Origin: an uncultured Bacteroidales bacterium | GTDB taxonomy: Bacteria; Bacteroidota; Bacteroidia; Bacteroidales; JAUNSR01 | NCBI GenBank assembly: GCA_947074245.1 | Contig: CAMTOW010000062.1 | Span: 1 to 9,020, forward strand | Direction of reading: 5' to 3' | DNA length: 9,020 nucleotides | Shown: in pieces, positions 1 to 6,779 of the stretch | Numbering within the stretch: position 1 is the first letter of the stretch | How the letters are laid out: every line of letters begins with the position of its first letter | Notes under the pieces: model-generated | Told to the model about the DNA's origin: nothing | Databases searched by the model: none | The model's input: the letters and a program-made list of their open reading frames with translations, nothing else | Program-made: the position numbers and the translations under genes

Positions 1-580
1 GATGGACCCAATGGCTTATTTGACAACCAAAGTAGCTGGAATCTGCCGTCACCGTATCATCGGTCTTGGTGGTGCTTTGGATAGCTCACGTTTCCGTTAT
101 TATTTGGCAAAAGCCCTTAACTGCAACCCGAACGATGTTGAGGCGACAGTTATCGGTGGTCACGGAGATACTACAATGGTTCCTCTTACAAGCCTTGCTT
201 CTTGCAAAGGAATCCCTGCTTCACAGCTTCTTGACGCTGAAACTCTTGCTAAAGTTGCAGCTGATACAAAAGTTGGTGGTGCTACATTGACAGGTCTTCT
301 TGGTACTTCTGCATGGTATGCACCGGGTGCTGCATCAGCGTTCATGGCTGAAGCTGTTATCCGCGACCAGAAGAAAATCGTTTCTTGCGGTGTATTCGTT
401 GAAGGCGAATACGGACAGGACGACCTTGTTATCGGTGTGCCGGTAGTACTTGGTAAAGGTGGTTGGGAAAGAGTTGTAGAACTTCCGATCAGCGAAGAAG
501 AAAAAGAACTTTTCGTGAAAAGTGCAGATGCAACACGCAAAGTGAATGACATCCTTAAAGATGCAGGTCTAGTAAAATAA
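1..580 (+). CDS. mdh: Malate dehydrogenase, C-terminal part (5' end outside window)
   Basis: This enzyme interconverts malate and oxaloacetate with NAD(H) in the cytoplasm, in the TCA cycle or the reductive succinate branch. About 192 residues are visible, against roughly 310 for the whole family, so the NAD-binding Rossmann half lies outside the window. The ATG at position 2 is internal: it falls in the NP-M-D motif, and base 1 is the third base of the preceding codon. Visible catalytic features are LDSSR, with the proton-relay Asp (codon at 80-82) and a substrate-binding Arg (89-91), and GGHGDTTMVP, with the catalytic His codon at 161-163. The GGATLTGLLGTSAWYAPGAA segment is typical of LDH-like malate dehydrogenases. 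The stop is TAA at 578-580, and a strong terminator follows. Lactate dehydrogenase is the main alternative, but the overall match favours malate dehydrogenase. Confidence 0.93.
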   Translation, partial: MDPMAYLTTKVAGICRHRIIGLGGALDSSRFRYYLAKALNCNPNDVEATVIGGHGDTTMVPLTSLASCKGIPASQLLDAETLAKVAADTKVGGATLTGLLGTSAWYAPGAASAFMAEAVIRDQKKIVSCGVFVEGEYGQDDLVIGVPVVLGKGGWERVVELPISEEEKELFVKSADATRKVNDILKDAGLVK

Positions 581-609
581 GAAATACAATTCTTACTAAA
601 TATCTGTTT

Positions 610-645
610 AAACCGTGCCTGGAGCGATCCACGCACGGTTTTTTT
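610..645 (+). terminator. Rho-independent terminator of mdh
   Basis: The stem AACCGTGC (611-618) pairs with GCACGGTT (633-640). After a C·C mismatch an inner stem TGGA/TCCA (620-623 with 628-631) closes a GCGA loop, which is a stable GNRA tetraloop. Seven T residues in total follow through 645. It starts 30 bp after the mdh stop and lies just before the opposing nadK stop. On the minus strand the tail would read UUUAAA, so termination of nadK here would be weaker. Confidence 0.9.
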
Positions 646-648
646 ATT

Positions 649-1524
649 TTAAAACCGCTTGTCGGCACCCCACATGAGTTTGTCTCGAAGGGTATCATAG
701 AAGGTGTAATGGTTTCGCTTGATCACTTTGATGGTATAGGGGGCTTTACTGATGTGGAGCATCTGATCGGTATCGACCGTATAGGAGTGTCCATCTACCG
801 CAACCTGAAAGGCATCGGTGCGACTGGATGTACGGATGTCGAGCATACAGCTGTCTGTAATGACGAGCGGACGGGTGGTAAGCGAATGAGGGGCGACCGG
901 GCATAATACGAAATTAGACGCCTGTGGAGCCAGGATCGGACCTCCCGCACTGAGAGAATAGGCGGTAGAGCCGGTCGGAGTCGCAATAACGAGGCCGTCT
1001 GCTTCATAGGAGTTGAGATAATCACCGTTGATATCCACGTGAATCGTGATCATAGAGGAGTTGTCGCGTTTGAGTATCGCGATCTCATTGAGGGCATTGA
1101 ATATCTGTTTTTGACCGTTGTGATCCATCTCCAATTGCAGAAGAGTGCGTTCCTCGACACGAAAATCGTTTTTGTCGAGCTCGGTCAGGGCATTGTCGAT
1201 ATCTCCAAGGGTTACGTCTGCCAGAAAACCCAATCGTCCGGTATTGATACCCAGGATCGGAATGTTCTTATCGCCTACTTTCTCGGCCGTACGCAGAAAT
1301 GTACCATCACCGCCAATGCTCAGGGCGATGTCTGCGCGGAAATCGTTATCGACGATTAGTTCCGAATGACTCGGGTTCAGGCCGGTTTTTTCTTTTAGAA
1401 AATGATAAAAGTTTGAATCGATCAGAATGCGTGCATTGATCGAATTCAATCGTTCGAAAATATATTGCAGATGGTTTTCCTTGTCGCTTTGGTAGGAATT
1501 GCCGAAAACAGCGATGACAATCAT
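649..1524 (-). CDS. nadK: NAD kinase
   Basis: This cytoplasmic enzyme phosphorylates NAD+ with ATP (or polyphosphate in some members) to make NADP+, and so sets the NADP(H) pool. The 291 residues match the usual bacterial length. The diagnostic motifs are all present in order: GGDGT at residues 71-75 (catalytic Asp and phosphate binding), the NE pair at 146-147 (NALNEIAI, NAD ribose binding), and DGLVIATPTGSTAYS at about 176-190, followed by AGGPI. The ATG at 1524-1522 gives the expected N-terminus (MIVIAVFGNSYQ). Its start is 8 bp after the stop of the upstream CBS-domain gene, so the two are probably cotranscribed. The gene converges on mdh. I see nothing degenerate in it. Confidence 0.96.
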   Translation of the reverse strand: MIVIAVFGNSYQSDKENHLQYIFERLNSINARILIDSNFYHFLKEKTGLNPSHSELIVDNDFRADIALSIGGDGTFLRTAEKVGDKNIPILGINTGRLGFLADVTLGDIDNALTELDKNDFRVEERTLLQLEMDHNGQKQIFNALNEIAILKRDNSSMITIHVDINGDYLNSYEADGLVIATPTGSTAYSLSAGGPILAPQASNFVLCPVAPHSLTTRPLVITDSCMLDIRTSSRTDAFQVAVDGHSYTVDTDQMLHISKAPYTIKVIKRNHYTFYDTLRDKLMWGADKRF

Positions 1525-1532
1525 AGATTAAA

Positions 1533-2201
1533 TTACATTTCAAGATAATAAAGCAGTTCGTCGAGACGATGACGCATGGTCTCGTCCGAGATTCCGTCGT
1601 GATGGTAGTGAGCGGTTACGACATAATTGAAACGCTCAAGACTACGCATAAAACCGGTCGCGTCTTCCTGGTCGATTTTAATCAGAATTTGCATTTTGCC
1701 GGAAATATGGTCGGGGAACGTGAACACATTAACGATGCGAGCGTTATTCTGTTCGGCAAGATGGGCAATCTCAGACAAAACGAAATCATGTTGATTCATC
1801 TCCAGGCGGACGATGGCACCCGGCACCGACGCGTCGCATACGATAGCGAGTTGACGTAGGAGTTGTGTGCGCGTGATGGAACCGATGTATCGGTTGTCTC
1901 CCTCGACGACGGGCAGGATGTCGAATTCGGATTGGGTCATACGGTCGAGCGCATCAAAGAGATGTGCGGATTCGTGGATCGACATCGTGAACCCCATCGG
2001 CATACCGATCGGAATGTTTTTATTGGAGTATTCGAATAGCTCTTTATCCGAGATTAGGCAGATATAACGCCCCTCGTCGGTAAGCGGCAAAGCGTTTACC
2101 TTCAGTTCGTCCATCATGCTCAGCGCTTGCGTCGCAGTGCTTGAAGGAAGCAGAATGGGTATTTCTTTGGAGATTAAATCTTTTGCCGGCATCTTAATCA
2201 T
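1533..2201 (-). CDS. Two-CBS-domain protein with ACT-like C-terminal domain
   Basis: This is a 222-residue protein, probably soluble. Two CBS modules are visible at about residues 8-60 (AKDLISKEIPILLPSSTATQ to LISDKELFEY) and 70-122 (the FDILPVVEG...YIGSITRTQLL pattern). A third part, about 127-198 (VPGAIVRLEMNQHDFVLSEI onward), reads like an ACT/AcuB-like regulatory fold. CBS pairs commonly bind adenine nucleotides such as ATP, AMP, NAD or SAM, and ACT domains bind small ligands, so a sensor role is plausible; neither ligand nor target is known from the sequence. It sits 8 bp upstream of nadK, which suggests a link to NAD(P) metabolism, but that is inference. The start could be the ATG at 2201 or the one at 2192 (MPAKDLIS). 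The second gives an N-terminus closer to what I recall of relatives, and neither has a Shine-Dalgarno sequence. Confidence 0.85.
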   Translation of the reverse strand: MIKMPAKDLISKEIPILLPSSTATQALSMMDELKVNALPLTDEGRYICLISDKELFEYSNKNIPIGMPMGFTMSIHESAHLFDALDRMTQSEFDILPVVEGDNRYIGSITRTQLLRQLAIVCDASVPGAIVRLEMNQHDFVLSEIAHLAEQNNARIVNVFTFPDHISGKMQILIKIDQEDATGFMRSLERFNYVVTAHYHHDGISDETMRHRLDELLYYLEM

Positions 2202-2371
2202 TTATTAGCTAATTCCTGCTATTTTTGCATATACTCACTGCAAAAGTGAAAAAAAGTTTTAGTTATTCTCACTTAAACCGTGTTTTTTTGCATTGCCATA
2301 GTTACTGTAATAACTGCAAATGATTGTGATTAGTTCAGAATCGGCAATGGATCATAACCTAAATTATAAAA
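2202..2371. promoter_or_regulatory. Divergent intergenic region with four TTTGCA/TGCAAA boxes
   Basis: This 170-bp A/T-rich gap must hold the promoters for the CBS-nadK pair (leftward) and the pdxJ cluster (rightward). It has an inverted repeat TTTTGCA (2223-2229) / TGCAAAA (2239-2245) with a 9-bp spacer. A second wider pair is TTTGCA (2287-2292) / TGCAAA (2315-2320), and inside it lies AGTTA (2300-2304) / TAACT (2311-2315). There is also AAGTGA (2244-2249) / TCACTT (2269-2274). I could not find a good TTTG-N19-21-TAnnTTTG promoter on either strand, so no start site is called. The dyads could be operators, but no regulator is identified. Confidence 0.45.
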
Positions 2372-3085
2372 ATGACAAAGTTAAGCGTTAATATCAACAA
2401 GGTCGCTACCATCCGTAACGCGCGTGGTGGTAATATTCCGAATATCGTTCGTTTTGCACAGGATTGTGAGTCGTTTGGAGCGCAGGGGATTACTGTACAT
2501 CCGCGACCTGATGAACGCCATATCCGATACCGTGATGTCTTCGACCTGCGTCCGGTGATTCGTACGGAATTCAATATCGAAGGAAATCCGACACCCGAAT
2601 TCATTGATTTGGTTATGAAAGTACGCCCGGAACAGGTGACACTCGTGCCTGATGCACCGGACGCCATCACTTCCAATGCGGGATGGGACACTCGCAAGCA
2701 TCTGAAATTCCTCAGTGAAATCATCGAACGATTCCAACAGGTGGGAATTCGTACGTCAATCTTCGTAGATCCTACCGAAGAGATGATCACGTATGCTGCC
2801 AAAACGGGAACCGATCGGATCGAACTTTATACCGAGCCGTATGCGCTCAACTTTCCGAAAGATCCGGAGGGTGCGGTGCGCGATTTTCGCGAAGCTGCCG
2901 TGTTGGCTCATAAACTGGGAATGGGAATCAATGCGGGACACGATTTAAGCTTGGAGAATCTAAAATTCTTCCATGAGCAGGTTCCTCATCTAGAGGAGGT
3001 GTCGATCGGTCATGCATTGATCAGCGATGCTCTTTATCTTGGTATTCAGGAGACGATCCGTCGTTACAAGGAGTGTCTGAAATAA
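2372..3085 (+). CDS. pdxJ: Pyridoxine 5'-phosphate synthase
   Basis: PdxJ condenses 3-amino-2-oxopropyl phosphate with 1-deoxy-D-xylulose 5-phosphate to form pyridoxine 5'-phosphate, the ring-closing step of DXP-dependent vitamin B6 synthesis in the cytoplasm. The 237 residues are close to the E. coli length. Conserved segments are [17 protein letters not shown] at the N-terminus, HPRPDERHI at 43-51 (phosphate and substrate binding), the Glu of NIEGNP at 70, TLVPD at about 90-94, GINAGHDL at 185-192 with the catalytic His190, and EVSIGHALI at 209-217. The ATG at 2372 is preceded by an A/T-rich leader with no Shine-Dalgarno sequence. It begins a same-strand cluster with exbB, exbD and the TonB-like gene, 40 bp before exbB. 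The functional link to the transport motor is not obvious. Confidence 0.96.
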   Translation: MTKLSVNINKVATIRNARGGNIPNIVRFAQDCESFGAQGITVHPRPDERHIRYRDVFDLRPVIRTEFNIEGNPTPEFIDLVMKVRPEQVTLVPDAPDAITSNAGWDTRKHLKFLSEIIERFQQVGIRTSIFVDPTEEMITYAAKTGTDRIELYTEPYALNFPKDPEGAVRDFREAAVLAHKLGMGINAGHDLSLENLKFFHEQVPHLEEVSIGHALISDALYLGIQETIRRYKECLK

Positions 3086-3095
3086 AAGTTTCTTT

Positions 3096-3121
3096 TTACC
3101 CACAAATTAAGATTATCCACA
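3096..3121 (+). promoter_or_regulatory. Two DnaA-box-like 9-mers upstream of exbB
   Basis: TTATCCACA at 3113-3121 matches the TTATNCACA DnaA-box consensus exactly. TTACCCACA at 3096-3104 differs from it by one base. They lie on the same strand with starts 17 bp apart, inside the 40-bp gap between the pdxJ stop and the exbB ATG at 3126. Chance occurrence is possible: one exact 9-mer on either strand of 9 kb is expected roughly 0.07 times. No dnaA, dnaN or A/T-rich unwinding element is seen nearby, so an origin is not implied. Confidence 0.3.
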
Positions 3122-3125
3122 CATT

Positions 3126-3827
3126 ATGAAACTCTTAAATATCCAGGCAGTAGCCGATACGGTGGCTGCGATGCCTGAATTTTCACAGGTAAGCGAGCAG
3201 AAAGCGGGTCCTTCTTTTTTGGAAATGGCTCTAAACGGAGGTTGGATCATGATTCCTCTGGTATTGTTGTCGATCGTTGCGATTTATATATTTTTCGAAC
3301 GTTTGGCTGTAATCCGTTCCGCTGCGCGCGAAGACGCTTTGTTCATGAATAAAATCAAAGACTATATCAATGACGGTCAGATCGAAGCTGCTTTGAATCT
3401 TTGTCGTCAGTCGAAAACTCCATATTCCAATATGATTGAGAAAGGGATTACCCGTTTGGGACGTCCGATGAGTGATGTGCTTGTGGCTGTGGAGAATGTC
3501 GGTAACCTGGAGGTGGCGAAACTGGAAAAAGGTTTTTCGATGTTGGCAACGACCGCTGCCGGAGCTCCGATGATCGGGTTCCTGGGTACGGTGACCGGGA
3601 TGGTTCGTGCATTCTACGATATGGCAAGTGCGGGCAATAACGCCGATATCACCTTGCTCTCTTCCGGTATCTATCAGGCTTTGACGACGACGGTTGCGGG
3701 GCTTATCGTGGGGATCATCGCGATGTTCGCTTACAACTACCTGGTAGCGAAAGTGGATGGTGTCGTGAATACGATGGAATCCAAATCGATGGAATTCATG
3801 GATATGCTCAACGAACCGATGAAATAA
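3126..3827 (+). CDS. exbB: ExbB/TolQ-family proton channel subunit
   Basis: This inner-membrane protein forms the proton channel with ExbD and harvests the proton motive force to drive a TonB-type transducer. The 233 residues contain three predicted membrane helices at about 40-58 (WIMIPLVLLSIVAIYIFFE), 138-162 and 185-207, with a cytoplasmic loop of about 75 residues between the first two. The family hallmark GAPMIGFLGTVTGMVRAF lies in helix 2 and ALTTTVAGLIVG in helix 3; both carry the conserved Thr residues that line the channel. The N-terminal 38 residues lie ahead of the first helix and are not a clear signal peptide. It is followed after 18 bp by exbD and then a TonB-like gene, which supports the ExbB rather than the MotA assignment. 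TolQ is the close alternative, and the family boundary is blurred in Bacteroidota. Confidence 0.92.
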   Translation: MKLLNIQAVADTVAAMPEFSQVSEQKAGPSFLEMALNGGWIMIPLVLLSIVAIYIFFERLAVIRSAAREDALFMNKIKDYINDGQIEAALNLCRQSKTPYSNMIEKGITRLGRPMSDVLVAVENVGNLEVAKLEKGFSMLATTAAGAPMIGFLGTVTGMVRAFYDMASAGNNADITLLSSGIYQALTTTVAGLIVGIIAMFAYNYLVAKVDGVVNTMESKSMEFMDMLNEPMK

Positions 3828-3845
3828 TAATCCCGGACGAAAACT

Positions 3846-4256
3846 ATGGCTTTAAAAAGAAGAAATAAAATAGAAACCTCGTTCAGCATGTCGTCGATGA
3901 CGGATGTGATCTTCTTGCTTCTGATCTTTTTTATGGTGACATCCACCGTCGTGTTTCCCAATGCGATCAAGGTGTTGTTGCCACAGAGTAAGAAGCAGAC
4001 CTCCGCATCGCCTTTGACCCGACTTACCATTGATAAGGATCTGAACTACTATGTTGCCTTTGGTAAGGAGCGCGAACGGATGGTTATGTTCGATGAGATC
4101 ACGCCGTTTCTGATCGAAGCTCAACAAAAAGAACCGGAAATGTATGTGGCGCTTTATGCCGACGAATCCGTTCCTTATCGCGAGGTGGTCAAAGTGCTTA
4201 ACATCGCCAATGAGAATAAGTTTAAGATGGTGATTGCCACACGGCCTGTAAAATAG
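3846..4256 (+). CDS. exbD: ExbD/TolR-family transport motor subunit
   Basis: ExbD is the single-span partner of ExbB; a conserved membrane Asp is protonated during energy transfer. The 136 residues show a short basic cytoplasmic N-terminus (KRRNK), one membrane helix at about 19-38 (TDVIFLLLIFFMVTSTVV) with that Asp at residue 20, then a periplasmic domain. The SSMTDVIFLLLIFFM segment is the family signature, and the C-terminus YADESVPYREVVKVLNIANE ending in ATRP is also typical. It lies 18 bp after exbB. The next gene's ATG is 7 bp after its TAG stop, so translation may be coupled. TolR is the alternative name. Confidence 0.93.
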   Translation: MALKRRNKIETSFSMSSMTDVIFLLLIFFMVTSTVVFPNAIKVLLPQSKKQTSASPLTRLTIDKDLNYYVAFGKERERMVMFDEITPFLIEAQQKEPEMYVALYADESVPYREVVKVLNIANENKFKMVIATRPVK

Positions 4257-4263
4257 GGTGCTT

Positions 4264-5142
4264 ATGAAAGACAATAAAAACAGAGGCATCGGCATAATCG
4301 GTACGATTGTTTTTCATGCGACGTTGTTGGCTCTGCTTTTCTATTTCGGATTCGCAAAGGTCGAACAGCAGGAAGAGGAAGGGATTGAAGTGATGCTGGG
4401 CGAAGTGCTCGCATCGACTGGTAATCAATTACCGATGGATCCCAATCCTTCTCCCGAAGTGACCGAAACGGAAGCGACAACGGTTCCTCCGCCACCTGTC
4501 GAGCCGACTCCGACTCCCGAAGTGATTGACGAGATCGTTTCGCAGGATGTGGAAGACGCTCCGGTTCTGGCCGAAGAGAAAAAGAAAAAAGAAAAGGAGG
4601 AAGCCCGAAAACGGGAAGAAGATGCTCGCAAGAAAGCGGAAGAGCGGGAGCGCGTTCGTTTGGAAGAACAGCGTAAAGCCGAAGAAGCCGAAAAGCTTCG
4701 TATTGCAGAAGAGAAGAAACGCAAGGAAGATGCGATTCGCAATAAAGTGAATAATGCCTTTGCGGGAGGAACGCAGGCGGGGCAACACGGTACTGCCGAT
4801 GCAGGTACCGGAGCTCAGGGAAATCCTTTCGGAAATTCAGATCGCGGTGCCATGTCTGGTAATGCGGGATGGGGCGATTTCGACCTTGGCGGTAGGGGAA
4901 TACGCGGTTCGCTGCCTAAGCCCAATTTTAATGTAAATGAATCGGGCGTTGTGGTCGTATCCATTACGGTCAACGAAGAAGGGAAAGTGATCAATGCCTT
5001 AATCGGCAGAGGAACCACTACTTCGTCGGCTCAATTGCGAAATAGCGCGCTTGCCGCAGCGAAAAAAGCAGTATTTGAAGTGAAGAGCGATGTGCCCACT
5101 CAAACCGGAACAATTACCTATCGTTTCGATAGCGACAATTGA
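4264..5142 (+). CDS. tonB: TonB-like energy transducer with TolA-like charged helix
   Basis: This protein probably carries energy from the ExbBD motor across the periplasm to outer-membrane receptors. From the ATG at 4264 it has 292 residues. There is an N-terminal membrane anchor at about 9-29 that contains a T-x3-H pattern (His18), like the essential S-x3-H of E. coli TonB. A Pro-rich stretch follows at about 57-86, a Lys/Glu/Arg-rich likely helix at 103-162, a Gly-rich linker at 168-212, and a C-terminal TonB-type domain at about 216-288 (SLPKPNFN, GVVVVSITVNEEGKVINALI, GTITYRF). The YP motif of classical TonB is absent, and the charged helix recalls TolA. A GTG at 4258 is an alternative start that would add two residues; ATG is preferred. 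The TGA stop at 5140-5142 is followed by a strong terminator. Confidence 0.88.
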   Translation: MKDNKNRGIGIIGTIVFHATLLALLFYFGFAKVEQQEEEGIEVMLGEVLASTGNQLPMDPNPSPEVTETEATTVPPPPVEPTPTPEVIDEIVSQDVEDAPVLAEEKKKKEKEEARKREEDARKKAEERERVRLEEQRKAEEAEKLRIAEEKKRKEDAIRNKVNNAFAGGTQAGQHGTADAGTGAQGNPFGNSDRGAMSGNAGWGDFDLGGRGIRGSLPKPNFNVNESGVVVVSITVNEEGKVINALIGRGTTTSSAQLRNSALAAAKKAVFEVKSDVPTQTGTITYRFDSDN

Positions 5143-5163
5143 TTTCAATCCACGATATAAATA

Positions 5164-5199
5164 AAAAGAGGCTGTCTGGTTAATCAGACAGCCTCTTTT
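5164..5199. terminator. Bidirectional terminator between tonB-like gene and asnS
   Basis: A perfect 15-bp inverted repeat, AAAAGAGGCTGTCTG (5164-5178) with CAGACAGCCTCTTTT (5185-5199), encloses the 6-nt loop GTTAAT. On the plus strand the 3' arm ends in CUCUUUUG; on the minus strand it ends in CUCUUUUUAUUUAU, a better U-tract. It starts 21 bp after the tonB-like stop and ends 47 bp before the asnS stop, as expected for a shared terminator of convergent clusters. Confidence 0.93.
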
Positions 5200-5246
5200 G
5201 TATTCTGTACATCCCATTGTTCGGGATATGAAGTGATTGTGGTTGA

Positions 5247-6650
5247 TTAGAACTCTGCGTTCTTCGGTGTTCTTGGGAAAGGAATCACGTCGCGGATATT
5301 GCTCATTCCGGTTACGAAAAGAAGCAAGCGCTCAAATCCTAGTCCGAATCCCGAGTGTGGAGCTGTACCGAAACGACGGGTATCAAGATACCACCAGATG
5401 TCTTTTTCAGGAACATCCATCTCTGCAGCGCGTGTTCTTAATTTTTCCAGGTCCTCTTCACGTTCCGATCCACCGATGATCTCTCCGATTTTAGGGAACA
5501 AAACGTCCATAGCTCGTACGGTTTTGCCATCCTCATTCTGTTTCATGTAGAATGATTTGATCTCTTTCGGATAGTCAGTTAGAATTACCGGACATTTGAA
5601 ATGCTCTTCCACCAGGAATCGCTCGTGTTCTGACGCCAGATCGGCACCCCAATAGATTGGGAATTCGAATTTCTTGCCGTTTGCTACGGCTTCCTCTAGG
5701 ATGCGAACCCCTTCTGTGTAAGGAAGTCTTACGAAACGGTTTGCCATCACGAAGTTTAGGCGTTCGATCAGTTCTTTGTCATACATATCGTTCAAGAACT
5801 GAAGATCTTCCTGACAGTTGTCAAGAGCCCATTGGATGCAATGCTTGATGAAGTCTTCCGCAAGATCCATATTGTCTGAGATCTCGTTGAAGGCAACTTC
5901 CGGCTCTACCATCCAAAACTCAGCCAGGTGACGGGGAGTATTTGAGTTTTCAGCGCGGAATGTTGGTCCGAACGTATAGATCGATCCCATAGACATTGCA
6001 GCAAGTTCGCCTTCAAGCTGACCCGATACGGTCAAAGACGCCTGTTTTCCGAAGAAGTCGTTTTCGTAGTTGATCGACCCGTTTTCGTCTTTTTTCAGAT
6101 CATACAGGTTCATTGTCGTTACCTGAAACATCTGTCCCGCTCCTTCACAATCCGATGCCGTGATGATCGGTGTATGGAAATAGAAGAATCCGCGTTTGTG
6201 GAAGAAGTCGTGAATCGCCATTGCCATGTGGTGGCGCATACGGAATACGGCTCCGAATGTGTTTGTGCGTGGACGCAAATGGGCGATTTCTCGAAGAAAC
6301 TCCAATGAGTGTCCTTTTTTCTGAAGAGGGTATGTGTTCGGATCTGCTTCACCCAACACCTCGATCGATTCTGCTAGGATTTCGCATTTCTGCTGTCCCT
6401 GCGATTCTACGAGCTTTCCGGTTGCGCTGATACAAGCACCCGTAGTTATTTTTTTTAGCATCTCTTCGTCGAAGTTTGCTACCTCTACGACGATTTGCAC
6501 ATTGCTTAGGCATGAGCCGTCATTCAATGCGATAAAGTTAACGTTCTTGTTGCCACGCTTGGTGCGCACCCATCCTTTTGCGTTTACGATTGTTCCGTAC
6601 GCATCACTTTTCAATAAGTCGGTAACTTTGGTTCTACTGATTTTTTCCAT
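5247..6650 (-). CDS. asnS: Asparaginyl-tRNA synthetase
   Basis: This class II synthetase charges tRNA-Asn with asparagine in the cytoplasm. The 467 residues match the E. coli length of 466. An N-terminal OB-fold tRNA-binding domain covers about 20-110 ([22 protein letters not shown] is typical). The catalytic core has motif 2, [20 protein letters not shown] at 227-246, followed by MVEPE, which distinguishes AsnRS-like enzymes, and motif 3, [15 protein letters not shown], at 434-448 with its ATP-binding Arg. The [16 protein letters not shown] segment at 419-434 is characteristic of AsnRS. The ATG at 6648-6650 gives the expected N-terminus. It is the last gene of the minus-strand series, 129 bp downstream of rluB, and a hairpin in that gap makes separate transcription plausible. 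Confidence 0.97.
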   Translation of the reverse strand: MEKISRTKVTDLLKSDAYGTIVNAKGWVRTKRGNKNVNFIALNDGSCLSNVQIVVEVANFDEEMLKKITTGACISATGKLVESQGQQKCEILAESIEVLGEADPNTYPLQKKGHSLEFLREIAHLRPRTNTFGAVFRMRHHMAMAIHDFFHKRGFFYFHTPIITASDCEGAGQMFQVTTMNLYDLKKDENGSINYENDFFGKQASLTVSGQLEGELAAMSMGSIYTFGPTFRAENSNTPRHLAEFWMVEPEVAFNEISDNMDLAEDFIKHCIQWALDNCQEDLQFLNDMYDKELIERLNFVMANRFVRLPYTEGVRILEEAVANGKKFEFPIYWGADLASEHERFLVEEHFKCPVILTDYPKEIKSFYMKQNEDGKTVRAMDVLFPKIGEIIGGSEREEDLEKLRTRAAEMDVPEKDIWWYLDTRRFGTAPHSGFGLGFERLLLFVTGMSNIRDVIPFPRTPKNAEF

Positions 6651-6691
6651 GTCAAAACAGTTTATTGCGAAGAACTATCCTCTTAACGATC

Positions 6692-6733
6692 AAAAGTTAA
6701 AAGCCGGAGTGGATACACCGACTTTTAACTTTT
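6692..6733 (-). terminator. Long A/U-rich hairpin between rluB and asnS, likely rluB terminator
   Basis: AAAAGTTAAAAG (6692-6703) pairs with CTTTTAACTTTT (6722-6733) over 12 bp. After one mismatch CGG (6705-6707) pairs with CCG (6718-6720), then GT/AC closes a GGAT loop. Read on the minus strand it starts 46 bp after the rluB stop and its 3' arm is U-rich (CUUUUAACUUUUGAUC). It ends 41 bp before the asnS start. It could instead act in the asnS leader. There is no long uninterrupted U-tract after the stem, so efficiency is uncertain. Confidence 0.65.
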
Positions 6734-6779
6734 AGTTCTGTTTCGTATAACGGGGATACTTCAGTCTTAAATTTTTTGA

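Noticed and set aside
2..4. ATG at the left edge as a true start of malate dehydrogenase
   Set aside because: It is the Met inside the conserved NPMD motif; the cofactor-binding half must lie upstream of the window.
160..636. 158-codon antisense frame across the mdh end and its terminator
   Set aside because: It overlaps a clear mdh frame and runs through the mdh terminator hairpin; the translation has no recognisable features.
3096..3121. Replication origin at the DnaA-box pair
   Set aside because: Only two boxes are present, no A/T-rich unwinding region or dnaA/dnaN gene lies nearby, and the surroundings are an ordinary gene cluster.
4425..4788. Antisense frames rich in Ser/Arg/Phe opposite the tonB-like gene
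   Set aside because: They arise from the purine-rich Lys/Glu coding stretch on the plus strand, where few stops occur in antisense.
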